The notes beneath the pieces are model-generated. The model had not been told where the DNA came from, did no database searches, and was given only the letters and a program-made list of their open reading frames with translations. DNA of 64,000 nucleotides, taken from RUG11237 sp050874665. GTDB taxonomy: Bacteria; Bacillota; Clostridia; Lachnospirales; Lachnospiraceae. Location: the NCBI GenBank assembly GCA_050874665.1, contig JBNMLC010000008.1, positions 45,787 through 109,786 of the forward strand, written 5' to 3'. A program made the translations under genes and the position numbers. Below, one piece after another: positions 9,190-17,755 of this stretch. Numbering within the stretch: the stretch's first letter is position 1; every line of letters starts with the position of its first letter.

Positions 9190-10155
9190 GTGAAAAAGAA
9201 ACTTTTATTTATTTATAATGCACATGCGGGAAAAGGGCGAATACGGAATAAACTGGCAGATATTCTTGAAGTATTTGTGAGGAAAGGTTATGATGTAACA
9301 GTTTCACCCACTTTGCGCCGGGGAGAGGCAGCTAATGTAACAGCAGAAAGAAGCAGGGAATTTGATCTTTTGGTGTGTAGTGGCGGAGATGGAACGTTGG
9401 ATGAGGTAGTGACTGGTGTGATACAATCACAATGTCAGGTGCCGTTGGGGTATATTCCGGCTGGCTCCACGAATGACTATGGAAACAGTCTTGGGTTGCC
9501 CAAAAATATGACAGAAGCGGCGAAAATTGCAGTTGGAGAGCAGATTTGCAAATGTGATGTGGGAAAATTAGATGATACTGTGTTTGTTTATGTGGCAGCT
9601 TTTGGGGCGTTTACAGAAGTATCTTATGCCACACCACAGGAAATCAAAAATCTTCTTGGTCATGCGGCTTATATTATAGAAGGAATGAAGAAGCTTCATA
9701 CAATAAAGGCGTATCATATGAAGGTTACTGCAAATGGAGAAACCATAGAGGATGATTTTATTTATGGCATGGTGACAAACTCTGTTTCTATCGGAGGATT
9801 TAAAAATAATACCAGTGCTAATGTGCTGTTGGATGATGGAATGTTTGAAGTAACATTGATTAAAAATCCGAAGAATCCAATGGAGCTGCAAAACATTATC
9901 GCATCACTTTTAATTGCGGAATTTGACAGCAAATATATGTATGCCTTTAAAACTTCTGAAATTACATTCGAAGCGGAGAGTGAAATTCCGTGGACAGTAG
10001 ATGGCGAATTTGGAGGCAAACGCAAGTGTGTTACAATTATAAATCATAAACAGGCAATTTCCATAAAAGTAAATCACGAAAAGGTATTGAAATTGATGGA
10101 ACAAGAAAAAATACAACAAAACTATTCACTTTTAGACAAAGATATGATAGACTGA
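9190..10155 (+). CDS. Diacylglycerol kinase family lipid kinase (YegS/DgkB-like)
   Basis: This 321-aa protein has the catalytic-domain signature GGDGTLDEVVTGV preceded by KLLFIYNAHAGKG, and a C-terminal beta domain ending near WTVDGEFGG. Family members phosphorylate diacylglycerol or related lipids with ATP and recycle lipid by-products of lipoteichoic acid synthesis or make signalling lipids. The exact substrate cannot be read from the sequence. GTG 9190 is chosen because GGAGGT lies six bases upstream. fba starts 33 bases downstream and may be partly co-transcribed. Confidence 0.88.
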   Translation: MKKKLLFIYNAHAGKGRIRNKLADILEVFVRKGYDVTVSPTLRRGEAANVTAERSREFDLLVCSGGDGTLDEVVTGVIQSQCQVPLGYIPAGSTNDYGNSLGLPKNMTEAAKIAVGEQICKCDVGKLDDTVFVYVAAFGAFTEVSYATPQEIKNLLGHAAYIIEGMKKLHTIKAYHMKVTANGETIEDDFIYGMVTNSVSIGGFKNNTSANVLLDDGMFEVTLIKNPKNPMELQNIIASLLIAEFDSKYMYAFKTSEITFEAESEIPWTVDGEFGGKRKCVTIINHKQAISIKVNHEKVLKLMEQEKIQQNYSLLDKDMID

Positions 10156-10188
10156 AAATATGAAAATTACAAATGGAGGTTATTTAGA

Positions 10189-11052
10189 ATGTTAGTTTCA
10201 GCAAAAGAAATGCTTCAGAAAGCAAAGGCAGGACATTACGCAGTAGGTCAGTTCAATATCAACAATCTTGAATGGACTAAAGCTATTTTACAGACAGCTC
10301 AGGAATTGAATTCCCCAGTTATCTTAGGTGTATCCGAAGGTGCAGGAAAATACATGACAGGATATAAGACTGTTGTAGGTATGGTAAACGGAATGATGGA
10401 AGAATTAAACATCACAGTTCCAGTAGCATTACATTTGGATCACGGCAGCTACGAAGGATGTATGAAATGTATTGAAGCAGGATTTTCATCAATCATGTTT
10501 GATGGTTCACATTATCCAATCGAAGAAAATGTTGCTAAGACAACAGAATTAGTTAAAATTACTGCAGAAAAGGGAATGTCCTTAGAAGCAGAAGTTGGTT
10601 CTATCGGTGGTGAAGAAGATGGTGTCATCGGTAAGGGCGAATGTGCAGATCCTAAGGAATGTAAAGCAATTGCAGATTTAGGAGTGACAATGTTAGCGGC
10701 TGGTATCGGTAACATTCATGGAAAATATCCTGACAACTGGGAAGGATTAAGCTTCGAAACATTAGATGCTATCCAGCAGTTAACAGGGGATATGCCATTA
10801 GTACTTCATGGTGGTACAGGTATTCCTGAAGATATGATTAAGAAAGCAATCTCTTTGGGAGTTGCAAAAATCAATGTAAACACAGAATGTCAGTTATCTT
10901 TCGCAGCAGCTACACGTAAGTACATTGAAGCTGGTAAAGACTTAGAAGGAAAAGGATTTGATCCTCGTAAGTTACTTGCTCCAGGTGCAGAAGCAATCAA
11001 GGCAACTGTAAAAGAGAAAATGGAATTATTTGGTTCTGTAGGAAAGGCTTAA
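10189..11052 (+). CDS. fba: Class II fructose-bisphosphate aldolase
   Basis: This 287-aa zinc enzyme cleaves fructose 1,6-bisphosphate into DHAP and glyceraldehyde 3-phosphate. Zinc and catalytic residues are visible in HLDHGSYEGC, EAEVGSIGGEEDG, GNIHGKYP and LHGGTGIPED. GASDT-like substrate contacts are represented by KINVNTECQ. Length and motifs match the short class II form usual in Clostridia. Codon use is strongly biased, as expected for an abundant glycolytic enzyme. With pyk and the fructose PTS operon it gives the window a nearly complete sugar-to-pyruvate theme. A strong terminator follows. Confidence 0.96.
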   Translation: MLVSAKEMLQKAKAGHYAVGQFNINNLEWTKAILQTAQELNSPVILGVSEGAGKYMTGYKTVVGMVNGMMEELNITVPVALHLDHGSYEGCMKCIEAGFSSIMFDGSHYPIEENVAKTTELVKITAEKGMSLEAEVGSIGGEEDGVIGKGECADPKECKAIADLGVTMLAAGIGNIHGKYPDNWEGLSFETLDAIQQLTGDMPLVLHGGTGIPEDMIKKAISLGVAKINVNTECQLSFAAATRKYIEAGKDLEGKGFDPRKLLAPGAEAIKATVKEKMELFGSVGKA

Positions 11053-11079
11053 ATTTAAGACAAGCTTTTAATGAATTGT

Positions 11080-11122
11080 AAAGTGCCCTCAGATGCAGTC
11101 ATGCATCTGGGGGCACTTTTAT
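11080..11122 (+). terminator. Rho-independent terminator after fba
   Basis: A stem of about 19 bp (AAAGTGCCC plus TCAGATGCA on the left arm, TGCATCTG plus GGGGCACTTT on the right) has a 4-nt loop and a short T-rich tail. Confidence 0.85.
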
Positions 11123-11159
11123 AGATACGTTGTTTAGGTCAACTGAAAAATGCTAAATA

Positions 11160-11187
11160 AAAAACTCTATAGCAACTATAGAGTTTT
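11160..11187. terminator. Symmetric terminator-like hairpin
   Basis: AAAAACTCTATAG and CTATAGAGTTTTT form a perfect 12-13 bp stem with a CAA loop and T runs on both strands. It could stop transcription from fba on the plus strand or from the cyclophilin gene on the minus strand. Confidence 0.65.
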
Positions 11188-11386
11188 TGAGAGGGAGGAC
11201 CAGACAGTTTAGCTGTCTGGCAAAGTATTATGAAAAAGTTTCAAATAAGCATTATGCAAGTTAGATTTCTAACTTGATTTTAGTATAAAACAGATTCGTG
11301 AAGAAATCATGAGAGCTAAATGAAACTTTTTTAAATGAAAAATGAACAAAATATGAATTTCCTCCCTGGATGTTGCCTCTTTGGGA
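11188..11386. other. Convergent intergenic region with two further hairpins
   Basis: No gene is visible. CCAGACAG (11200-11207) pairs with CTGTCTGG (11213-11220). A long-range 11-bp pairing joins AAAAAGTTTCA (11233-11243) to TGAAACTTTTT (11321-11331) and encloses a 7-bp hairpin, CAAGTTA (11257-11263) with TAACTTG (11270-11276). It may be a structured RNA or only the 3' end of the minus-strand transcript. Confidence 0.4.
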
Positions 11387-11908
11387 TTAATATTTTTCCG
11401 GTTCTGGATAAGTTTCTCCAAATGTTTCTACGGTCATAGTTTTGATGCGCTGGATATTTAATGGCTTGTCCATATAATCGGTGGCTGTTTCTGCAATTTT
11501 ATTCACATGCTCTAGTCCTTCGGTTACTTTACCGAAAGCAGCATATTGTCCATCTAAATGCGGAGATGTCTTATGCATGATAAAAAATTGGGAACCTGCT
11601 GAATTAGGATCCATAGTTCGTGCCATAGATAAAACACCCGGTGTATGTTTCAGGTTATTGGTGAATCCGTTCATGGTAAATTCCCCGGCAATGGAGTAAC
11701 CAGGACCGCCCATACCTGTTCCGTCCGGACAACCACCCTGAATCATAAATCCTTTGATAACTCTGTGGAAGATGATTCCATCGTAATATTTTTTGTTGAT
11801 AAGACTAATAAAATTATTTACTGTGTTTGGAGCAATTTCAGGGTACAATTCTGCCTTGATCATATCTCCATTCTCCATTTCAATAGTTACAATTGGATTT
11901 TGTGCCAT
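11387..11908 (-). CDS. Cyclophilin-type peptidyl-prolyl isomerase
   Basis: This 173-aa cytoplasmic cyclophilin has no signal peptide. It catalyses cis-trans isomerisation of prolyl bonds during protein folding. Active-site blocks are IIFHRVIKGFMIQGGCPDGTG, shown here only in part as FHRVIKGFMIQGG, then GVLSMAR, GSQFFIMHKTSPHLDGQYAA and FGKVTEGLEHV. A GAAAGGAAAA ribosome binding site precedes the ATG on the minus strand. It is convergent with fba and has its own promoter upstream, separated by a hairpin. Confidence 0.94.
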   Translation of the reverse strand: MAQNPIVTIEMENGDMIKAELYPEIAPNTVNNFISLINKKYYDGIIFHRVIKGFMIQGGCPDGTGMGGPGYSIAGEFTMNGFTNNLKHTPGVLSMARTMDPNSAGSQFFIMHKTSPHLDGQYAAFGKVTEGLEHVNKIAETATDYMDKPLNIQRIKTMTVETFGETYPEPEKY

Positions 11909-11947
11909 TATAATTTTCCTTTCTCGATAACGTCTTTTTGTGATGTA

Positions 11948-11980
11948 AAACAGCCGCCTTTTTTGAAGTGGCGGCTGTTT
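11948..11980 (-). terminator. Hairpin between DUF975 gene and cyclophilin
   Basis: An 11-bp perfect stem (AAACAGCCGCC with GGCGGCTGTTT) has an 11-nt loop and a short T-rich tail on the minus strand. It can end the DUF975 transcript. It also lies about five bases after the expected start of the cyclophilin transcript, so it could act as a leader stem. Confidence 0.7.
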
Positions 11981-11992
11981 AATCCATGCTAC

Positions 11993-12021
11993 ATTTTAAC
12001 AGAAAATGAGATGGGTGTAAA
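11993..12021 (-). promoter_or_regulatory. Promoter of the cyclophilin gene
   Basis: On the minus strand TTTACA and TAAAAT are spaced by 17 bases. Confidence 0.55.
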
Positions 12022-12031
12022 GTTGAAGTTA

Positions 12032-12802
12032 TTAGGCATTTGTGTAAACACCAATGTAGTTGTAATCACGTAATTCTACCGGCTTAGCATCAGCATTCTT
12101 CAAAGCCTTTTCTCTTAACTCGATATACAGTTCTGCCATAGTGGCGTTGACATATGGGAATACCCAGAAGATTCCGGCCAAAAAGCAAGTGAAGACAACT
12201 GCCAATCCCCACAGAATAAAGGATAAATTCAGAACAAACATATTCCATTTATCTCCATAAGTCATAGATCTGGTTAATTCGAAAATTCTCTTGCTGTCAA
12301 TATCTGGACTTTCTGTGAGAATGTAAGGAATCATGGAATATTCATAGGATTTTACGATTCCCGGGATAATTAAGAGCAAGCTCCATAAAAATGTTTTGAT
12401 ATCCCTAAAAAACATGATTTTAACTACGTTCATGTAAGAATTAGAGAAAACGAAAACTACATCCTTGAAGTCACGTCTGCCTTCTCGCGTGTTTAAGATA
12501 TAGCGACGGCAACCTACAAGCAGTGGATTTAAAAGAAAGACTTTTAAGGCAAAAGCGATTACTAAGAAAATCACAAATATTGCAAGGAATGCAGTTAAGG
12601 TTGCTAGAATGATTGCCATATCTAAGCTGGTTAAACTCTCATAATACGACCAATCATTATTGTGGGAATCAGTAGAGGAGCTGCCAGGGGCATGGCTGGA
12701 GCCATCTACAAACAGAAGTATAAAACTTACTAATACCATCCACCAATAATTTGCTGTTACTAATAGTTTCCCTTTTGTTTTTATGTCTTTTCGTGACCAC
12801 AT
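12032..12802 (-). CDS. DUF975 family integral membrane protein
   Basis: This 256-aa protein has an N-terminal WSRKDIKTKGKLLV segment typical of DUF975 and then about five or six hydrophobic segments, for example VLVSFILLFV, AIILATLTAFLAIFVIFLV, IKTFLWSLLLIIPGIVKSY and SFILWGLAVVFTCFLAGIF. The family is widespread in Firmicutes and has no settled function. The ATG follows a good ribosome binding site, GGGAGGA, and a promoter 49 bases upstream. A substrate or partner cannot be inferred from its neighbours. Confidence 0.85.
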   Translation of the reverse strand: MWSRKDIKTKGKLLVTANYWWMVLVSFILLFVDGSSHAPGSSSTDSHNNDWSYYESLTSLDMAIILATLTAFLAIFVIFLVIAFALKVFLLNPLLVGCRRYILNTREGRRDFKDVVFVFSNSYMNVVKIMFFRDIKTFLWSLLLIIPGIVKSYEYSMIPYILTESPDIDSKRIFELTRSMTYGDKWNMFVLNLSFILWGLAVVFTCFLAGIFWVFPYVNATMAELYIELREKALKNADAKPVELRDYNYIGVYTNA

Positions 12803-12850
12803 ATTGTTATCCTCCCGTAAATTAAAATTTTATACTATGTATATGTATTT

Positions 12851-12879
12851 ACTATAAGTGGTATTGATAAAAATTGCAA
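12851..12879 (-). promoter_or_regulatory. Promoter of the DUF975 gene
   Basis: On the minus strand TTGCAA and TATAGT are spaced by 17 bases, 49 bases before the start codon. Confidence 0.6.
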
Positions 12880-13018
12880 TACCGATTCGGAAGAAAGTTT
12901 CTGCATTTATTTGCGGTGTCCTGCTAGTCATTACAAGCCCGAACTTGTTGCTTGAGGGTTGTTGAAGTACGGGAGTATGTGCTATGATCAAGAAATAGTA
13001 GTGGAAGGAGTGAGGAAA

Positions 13019-13903
13019 ATGCTGCTGGGTGCGATTGTTGATGTGGATAAGGTTCTTGCTGCTAAGAAAGAAAAAGATTTTAAAAATATAGTGGGACTTA
13101 GAGAACTCATAGAGAGTCTTAGAGAGAATGGAATAGAGGTTGTCGAGGGCTCGGCTTTGTCGGCAAAAGAAATTTTAGAGAAAATAAAGAAAATGAGGGT
13201 TAGTGTGGAGGAGTGTATTGTCATATCAGATTCTGCAAAGGGTGTGAATGAAGCCTCTAAGCTGGGGATTCCCGTAATCGGCTTTTTGACTGAGGATTCC
13301 GAAGGCTGGGAGTTATCAAAGGCAGATATGTTGATTGAGGGATTTGAAGAGATTGATAATATCTTTGTGAAGCGTGTATATGAGAGGGCACATCATATAC
13401 CGTGGATTATAGCAGAAACACCGAATTGTATCATCAGGGAGAGTGTTTTGGAAGATTTAGAGTATTTTTTTGAAATCTATACCGGCGAGGGAATGGAATA
13501 TGTAGAACCTTTGGCAGATTATAAAACGGAACAAGAAAAGCTTCAGGCATATATAAAAAATCGCTATCCCTTTTACGAATACGGTATGTGGACGGTGGTA
13601 GATAAGCAGTCGGGAAAAGTGATTGGAAGGGCAGGAATCGAAGAAAGAGAAATTAACGGGGAAGAAAAAACAGAGTTTGGTTATATGCTGCACTATTTAT
13701 ATAGAAGAAGGGGAATAGGGACAGAGATATGTCAGGCGATTTTAGCGTATGCAAAAAGTACATTATATATGGAAGAAATCCATGCATATACTCATCCCAA
13801 AAACCTGCCTTCCCAAAAATTATTAAATAAACTGGGATTCTGGTTTTGCGGAGAAGTAAACAATGGTGGGACGAAATTGAGCTGTTTTTATAAGAAACTG
13901 TAA
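13019..13903 (+). CDS. HAD-like domain fused to GNAT acetyltransferase
   Basis: This 294-aa protein has two parts. Residues 1 to about 120 look like a shortened HAD-type hydrolase: GAIVDVDKVL resembles the first motif, and ECIVISDSAKGVNEASKLGI resembles the last motif where phosphatases bind Mg. Residues about 135-294 are a GNAT N-acetyltransferase with EFGYMLHYLYRRRGIGTEI (acetyl-CoA pyrophosphate loop RRGIGT) and a C-terminal HPKNLPSQKLLNKLGF block, like RimJ/RimL-type enzymes. The frame is open 20 codons upstream, but 13019 has the AAGGAG site. The substrate is unknown. The gene is not obviously in an operon. Confidence 0.75.
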   Translation: MLLGAIVDVDKVLAAKKEKDFKNIVGLRELIESLRENGIEVVEGSALSAKEILEKIKKMRVSVEECIVISDSAKGVNEASKLGIPVIGFLTEDSEGWELSKADMLIEGFEEIDNIFVKRVYERAHHIPWIIAETPNCIIRESVLEDLEYFFEIYTGEGMEYVEPLADYKTEQEKLQAYIKNRYPFYEYGMWTVVDKQSGKVIGRAGIEEREINGEEKTEFGYMLHYLYRRRGIGTEICQAILAYAKSTLYMEEIHAYTHPKNLPSQKLLNKLGFWFCGEVNNGGTKLSCFYKKL

Positions 13904-14039
13904 CGTGTAAATAAAGTGGCTCGTAGAGTGTTTGGCGCATCATCAATGCTTCGTATAGTGAAAACTCACAAATATAAGCAAACAAATCTGTAAAAATGGG
14001 CAAAAATGACGTGAAATGACGGAAAGTGAACGGAAATGA
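13904..14039. other. Spacer between the GNAT gene and the fru promoter
   Basis: No gene or clear terminator is visible. The last 60 bases hold several loose GAAATGA/TGACG-like near-repeats just before the fru promoter, which I cannot assign to a regulator. Confidence 0.4.
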
Positions 14040-14068
14040 TTGAAATGTTTCACAAAACATGGTATATT
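14040..14068 (+). promoter_or_regulatory. Promoter of the fructose operon
   Basis: TTGAAA and TATATT are spaced by 17 bases, so transcription should start near 14075. An imperfect catabolite-control-like palindrome, TGAAATGTTTCACA, overlaps the -35 box, but its central CG is GT. Confidence 0.65.
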
Positions 14069-14082
14069 AACGGTAGAAAGAA

Positions 14083-14119
14083 TCAAAATAATTCAAAACA
14101 GTTCAAAATAATTCAAAAC
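14083..14119 (+). repeat. Tandem 20-bp operator-like repeats before fruR
   Basis: TCAAAATAATTCAAAAC occurs at 14083-14099 and again at 14103-14119, exactly 20 bases (about two helical turns) apart. Each unit contains two TCAAAA half-sites. The repeats lie just after the predicted transcription start, where a DeoR-type repressor commonly binds. I infer they are FruR operators. Confidence 0.65.
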
Positions 14120-14140
14120 GCGTCAACGGAGGTGAGAAGG

Positions 14141-14911
14141 GTGCTTGCAGAAGAAAGACATTCCATTATCATAGAAATTGTAGATAAGAACAAAAGTGTT
14201 TCCATTAACGAACTATGCGAGAGGTTAGCCACCTCTGTTTCTACAGTGCGAAGAGATTTAAATGTATTGGCAGAACAGGGAAAGCTTATTAAGGTTCATG
14301 GCGGTGCAATATCAAAAAATGAAAAATTTACTTTTCTTGAAGAAAATGTAGAGGAAAAGGAAAGACTATATACGGAAGAAAAAACAGCCATTGCAGAATA
14401 TGCGGCAAGTCTTATAAAAGAGGGCGATTTTGTATTTCTGGATGCTGGAACCACCACAGAAAAAATGATAGATTTTCTGCCGGAAAAAAACATAACTTTT
14501 GTGACGAACGGCTTCATACACACAAAAAAATTAGCAGAACGAGGATTTAAGGTATATATTCCTGGCGGAGAGATAAAATTATCTACAGAAGCTATTGTAG
14601 GTGCAGAATGTGTTATGACACTTAGTAATTACCATTTTACAAAATGCTTTCTTGGGGTAAATGGTATTTCTGTTTCAAGTGGCTTTTCTACTCCTGATGT
14701 TAATGAAGCAAGAGTAAAAACTACTGTAATTAGCAGAAGTATGGAGGTTTATGTGCTGGCAGATCATTCTAAATTTGACAGAATTACGGCTGTCACCTTT
14801 GCACCGTTAAGCAAAGCGAATATTATCACTGATCAATTAATGGATAACAAATATTCCGATTATACCTTAGTAAAGGGGGTTATGAAAGATGATTTATACC
14901 GTAACTTTTAA
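14141..14911 (+). CDS. fruR: DeoR-family fructose operon repressor
   Basis: This 256-aa protein has an N-terminal DeoR helix-turn-helix (SINELCERLATSVSTVRRDL, then GKLIKVHGGA) and a C-terminal sugar-phosphate sensor domain with FLDAGTTTEKM, FVTNGF and VLADHSKFD. The start is GTG 14141. Although the frame is open 35 codons upstream, that extension would translate the operator repeats, and GGAGGTGA sits just before the GTG. Fructose 1-phosphate is the expected inducer by analogy with characterised FruR of this family. It overlaps fruK by 23 bases, so it is autoregulated with the operon if the upstream repeats are its sites. Confidence 0.9.
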   Translation: MLAEERHSIIIEIVDKNKSVSINELCERLATSVSTVRRDLNVLAEQGKLIKVHGGAISKNEKFTFLEENVEEKERLYTEEKTAIAEYAASLIKEGDFVFLDAGTTTEKMIDFLPEKNITFVTNGFIHTKKLAERGFKVYIPGGEIKLSTEAIVGAECVMTLSNYHFTKCFLGVNGISVSSGFSTPDVNEARVKTTVISRSMEVYVLADHSKFDRITAVTFAPLSKANIITDQLMDNKYSDYTLVKGVMKDDLYRNF

Positions 14912-15788
14912 TCCGGCGGTGGATTATATTGTTCATACAAAGGAATTGCAGGTAGGTTGTGTGAACCGTTCCAAAAGTGAGGAAATCTACTTTGGCGGAA
15001 AAGGAATCAATGTTTCTATGGTGCTTAAAGAACTGGGAATTAAGTCAAAGGCATTGGGCTTTGTGGCTGGTTTTACGGGGGAAGCCATTGAAAAAGGAGT
15101 ATGTGATGCAGGAATTGAAACAGATTTTGTGCACCTAGACAAAGGCTTTTCCAGAATTAATGTAAAAATAAAGTCCGGAAGCGAAACAGAATTAAATGGG
15201 CAGGGGCCAGAGATTCCAAAAGAAGCAGTGGAAGAATTTTTTGAAAAGCTGAAGGAAATACAGGACGGTGATACCGTAATACTGGCAGGAAGTATTCCCG
15301 ATGCTCTTCCAACAGATATTTATGAAAAGATTCTGGATTATTTAAAAGAAAAAAATATTCGGGTCGTAGTAGATGCTACAAAGGATTTGCTTATGAAGGT
15401 ACTGAAATATAAGCCATTTCTTATTAAGCCAAATAATTTTGAACTTGAGGAAATATTTGGCGTAAAGCTTACTGGTGTAGAAGAAATCATAGAATATGCT
15501 CAAAAATTAAAAGAAATGGGTGCAGTGAATGTACTGGTATCTATGGCAGGTGATGGTGCAGTGCTGTTAGATGAAAAGGGAGAAAGCCATATCTGCGGAG
15601 TGTGTAAAGGTACATTAAAAAACTCAGTGGGTGCAGGAGATTCTATGGTAGCGGGTTTTATAGCAGGCTGTGAACAGGGAGATTATGAATATGCATTAAA
15701 GTTAGGCACAGCGGCAGGGGGAGCTACAGCTTTTTCAGACGGACTTGCACAAAAAGAGTTAGTGTATAGCTTGTTAAAGCAATTATAA
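14889..15788 (+). CDS. fruK: 1-phosphofructokinase
   Basis: This 299-aa PfkB/ribokinase-family enzyme phosphorylates fructose 1-phosphate, made by the PTS, to fructose 1,6-bisphosphate. The N-terminal MIYTVTFNPAVDYIV, the substrate loop GGKGINVSMVLKELG and the C-terminal catalytic/anion-hole block SVGAGDSMVAGF (catalytic Asp in GAGD) are diagnostic. It starts inside the end of fruR, with AAAGGGGG upstream, and fruA begins 19 bases after its stop. Tagatose-6-phosphate kinase is a related alternative, but the neighbours make fructose far more likely. Confidence 0.94.
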   Translation: MIYTVTFNPAVDYIVHTKELQVGCVNRSKSEEIYFGGKGINVSMVLKELGIKSKALGFVAGFTGEAIEKGVCDAGIETDFVHLDKGFSRINVKIKSGSETELNGQGPEIPKEAVEEFFEKLKEIQDGDTVILAGSIPDALPTDIYEKILDYLKEKNIRVVVDATKDLLMKVLKYKPFLIKPNNFELEEIFGVKLTGVEEIIEYAQKLKEMGAVNVLVSMAGDGAVLLDEKGESHICGVCKGTLKNSVGAGDSMVAGFIAGCEQGDYEYALKLGTAAGGATAFSDGLAQKELVYSLLKQL

Positions 15789-15807
15789 TGTGACTGGAGG
15801 GATTGTT

Positions 15808-17718
15808 ATGCGTATTGTAGATTTATTAAAAAAGGAAAGTATTCTCTTAAATGCTTCACCACAATCAAAATCAGAAGCTATTAATATGTTGGTAGAGCTG
15901 CAGGTGAAAGGTGGAAATATCGCTGATAAGGAAGCGTATAAACAGGGCATTTTAGAAAGAGAAGCAAAAGGCTCCACAGCAGTAGGAGAAGGAATTGCTA
16001 TTCCCCATGCCAAGAGCACAGCAGTCAAGGCACCGTCCCTTTCTGCAATGACCGTTCCGCAGGGAGTGGATTACGAAGCACTAGATGATGAGCCATCTAA
16101 CCTTTTGTTTATGATTGCGGCACCAAATGACGGAGATGTACATTTAGAGGTATTGTCCAGATTAATGACCATACTTATGGACGAGGATTTCAGAGAACAT
16201 CTGTTAAAGGCAGACAGTAAGGAAGCATTCCTTAAGATTATTGATGACATGGAAAAAGAAAAATATCCAGAGGAATCAAAGGAGAGTCCGCCAGAAGAGG
16301 CAGCAGGTTATAGGGTATTGGCAGTGACTGCCTGTCCTACGGGCATTGCACACACCTATATGGCAGCAGAAGCATTAGACAAAGCAGGAAAAAAGATGGG
16401 AATTACCATTAAGGTAGAAACCAACGGTTCTGGTGGAGCTAAGAACATTCTTACAAAAGAGGAGATAGAAAACTGCGATGGTATTATAATAGCGGCAGAC
16501 AAAACGGTTGAGATGGCGCGTTTTCATGGGAAAAAGGTAATTCGTACCAAAGTATCTGATGGAATTAAGATACCGGAGGAATTGATTCGGAGAATTGTAG
16601 ACGGAGATGCACCGGTATATGAACACTCTGGAGCAAAAGCAGAAAGCAATTCTAAAACAGATGAAAGCTTTGGAAGACAGATGTACAAACATTTAATGAA
16701 TGGTGTTTCTAATATGCTTCCGTTTACTGTGGCAGGGGGGATTTTTATTGCACTGGCATTTTTAATTGACAGTATTGCCGGAGCACCTCAAGATGCAAGC
16801 TTCGGAACTTATACCGCCGCCGCCGCATTTCTTAAAACCATTGGCGGTTATGCATTTAACTTTATGATTCCGGTACTGGCAGCTTATATTGCTATGAGCA
16901 TTGCAGACCGTCCGGGCTTCCTGGTGGGCTTGGTAGGTGGTTATCTTGCTACTTCAGGAGCTACTTTTGCAAATGTAAATGGAGATATTCCATCTGGTTT
17001 TCTTGGAGCGTTGTTAGCGGGATTTGCAGGAGGTTTTCTCATGGTTGGAATCGAAAAGCTTTGTGAGAAGCTGCCGAAAGCTTTAGATGGAATCAAGCCA
17101 GTACTGATTTATCCTCTGGCAGGGCTTGGAATTATTGCAGTTGTTATGTGCACCGTAAATCCATTCATGGGAATGATTAACACAGGACTTTCTGATTTCC
17201 TTACTTCTATGGGAGAAAGTAAGATTATATTAGGCTGTATCCTTGGCGCAATGATGTCTGTTGATATGGGAGGACCATTTAACAAGGCTGCATATGTATT
17301 TGGCATCACAGCTATTACATCGGGAAATTATGATATTATGGCAGCGGTTATGATCGGAGGAATGGTTCCGCCGATTGCAATCGGGTTATCTACCACATTC
17401 TTCAAAGACAGATGGACAGAAGAAGAGAGAAAGAATGGACCGGTAAACTATATTATGGGATTAAGCTTTATTACGGAAGGTGCAATTCCTTATGCAGCAG
17501 CGGATCCATTAAGGGTAATCCCGGCATGTGTGGTAGGAGCAGCAGTTGCGGGCGGACTTTCTATGGCATTTCATTGTACCCTGATGGCACCTCATGGGGG
17601 AATCTTTGTATTTGCGGTAGTTGGAAACGGACTGATGTACTTGGTATCCCTAGTAGTTGGTTCCCTGATAGGAATGATTTTACTTGCATTATTAAAAAGA
17701 AAGATAGCAAACGAATAA
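15808..17718 (+). CDS. fruA: PTS fructose transporter subunit EIIABC
   Basis: This 636-aa membrane protein imports fructose and phosphorylates it at C1. Domains in order are EIIA (phosphorylated His67 in GIAIPHAKS), EIIB (Cys176 in TACPTGIAHTYMAAEAL) and a polytopic EIIC from about residue 290, with blocks such as GGYLATSGATFANVNGDIPSGF and AAPHGG-like MAPHGGIFV. ATG 15808 is chosen because CTGGAGGGA lies just upstream; a GTG six codons earlier overlaps that site. All three EII functions are in one polypeptide, so with ptsH and ptsI downstream the operon is self-sufficient. Confidence 0.96.
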   Translation: MRIVDLLKKESILLNASPQSKSEAINMLVELQVKGGNIADKEAYKQGILEREAKGSTAVGEGIAIPHAKSTAVKAPSLSAMTVPQGVDYEALDDEPSNLLFMIAAPNDGDVHLEVLSRLMTILMDEDFREHLLKADSKEAFLKIIDDMEKEKYPEESKESPPEEAAGYRVLAVTACPTGIAHTYMAAEALDKAGKKMGITIKVETNGSGGAKNILTKEEIENCDGIIIAADKTVEMARFHGKKVIRTKVSDGIKIPEELIRRIVDGDAPVYEHSGAKAESNSKTDESFGRQMYKHLMNGVSNMLPFTVAGGIFIALAFLIDSIAGAPQDASFGTYTAAAAFLKTIGGYAFNFMIPVLAAYIAMSIADRPGFLVGLVGGYLATSGATFANVNGDIPSGFLGALLAGFAGGFLMVGIEKLCEKLPKALDGIKPVLIYPLAGLGIIAVVMCTVNPFMGMINTGLSDFLTSMGESKIILGCILGAMMSVDMGGPFNKAAYVFGITAITSGNYDIMAAVMIGGMVPPIAIGLSTTFFKDRWTEEERKNGPVNYIMGLSFITEGAIPYAAADPLRVIPACVVGAAVAGGLSMAFHCTLMAPHGGIFVFAVVGNGLMYLVSLVVGSLIGMILLALLKRKIANE

Positions 17719-17755
17719 GAATAATTTAATTGAGAATAAAAAGGAGTGATTTATT

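Noticed and set aside
11233..11331. Riboswitch
   Set aside because: No conserved riboswitch core is recognisable, and no gene starts downstream on either strand.
14040..14055. Catabolite-control (cre) site at the fru promoter
   Set aside because: TGAAATGTTTCACA has the right arms, but the central CG, nearly invariant in cre sites, is GT.
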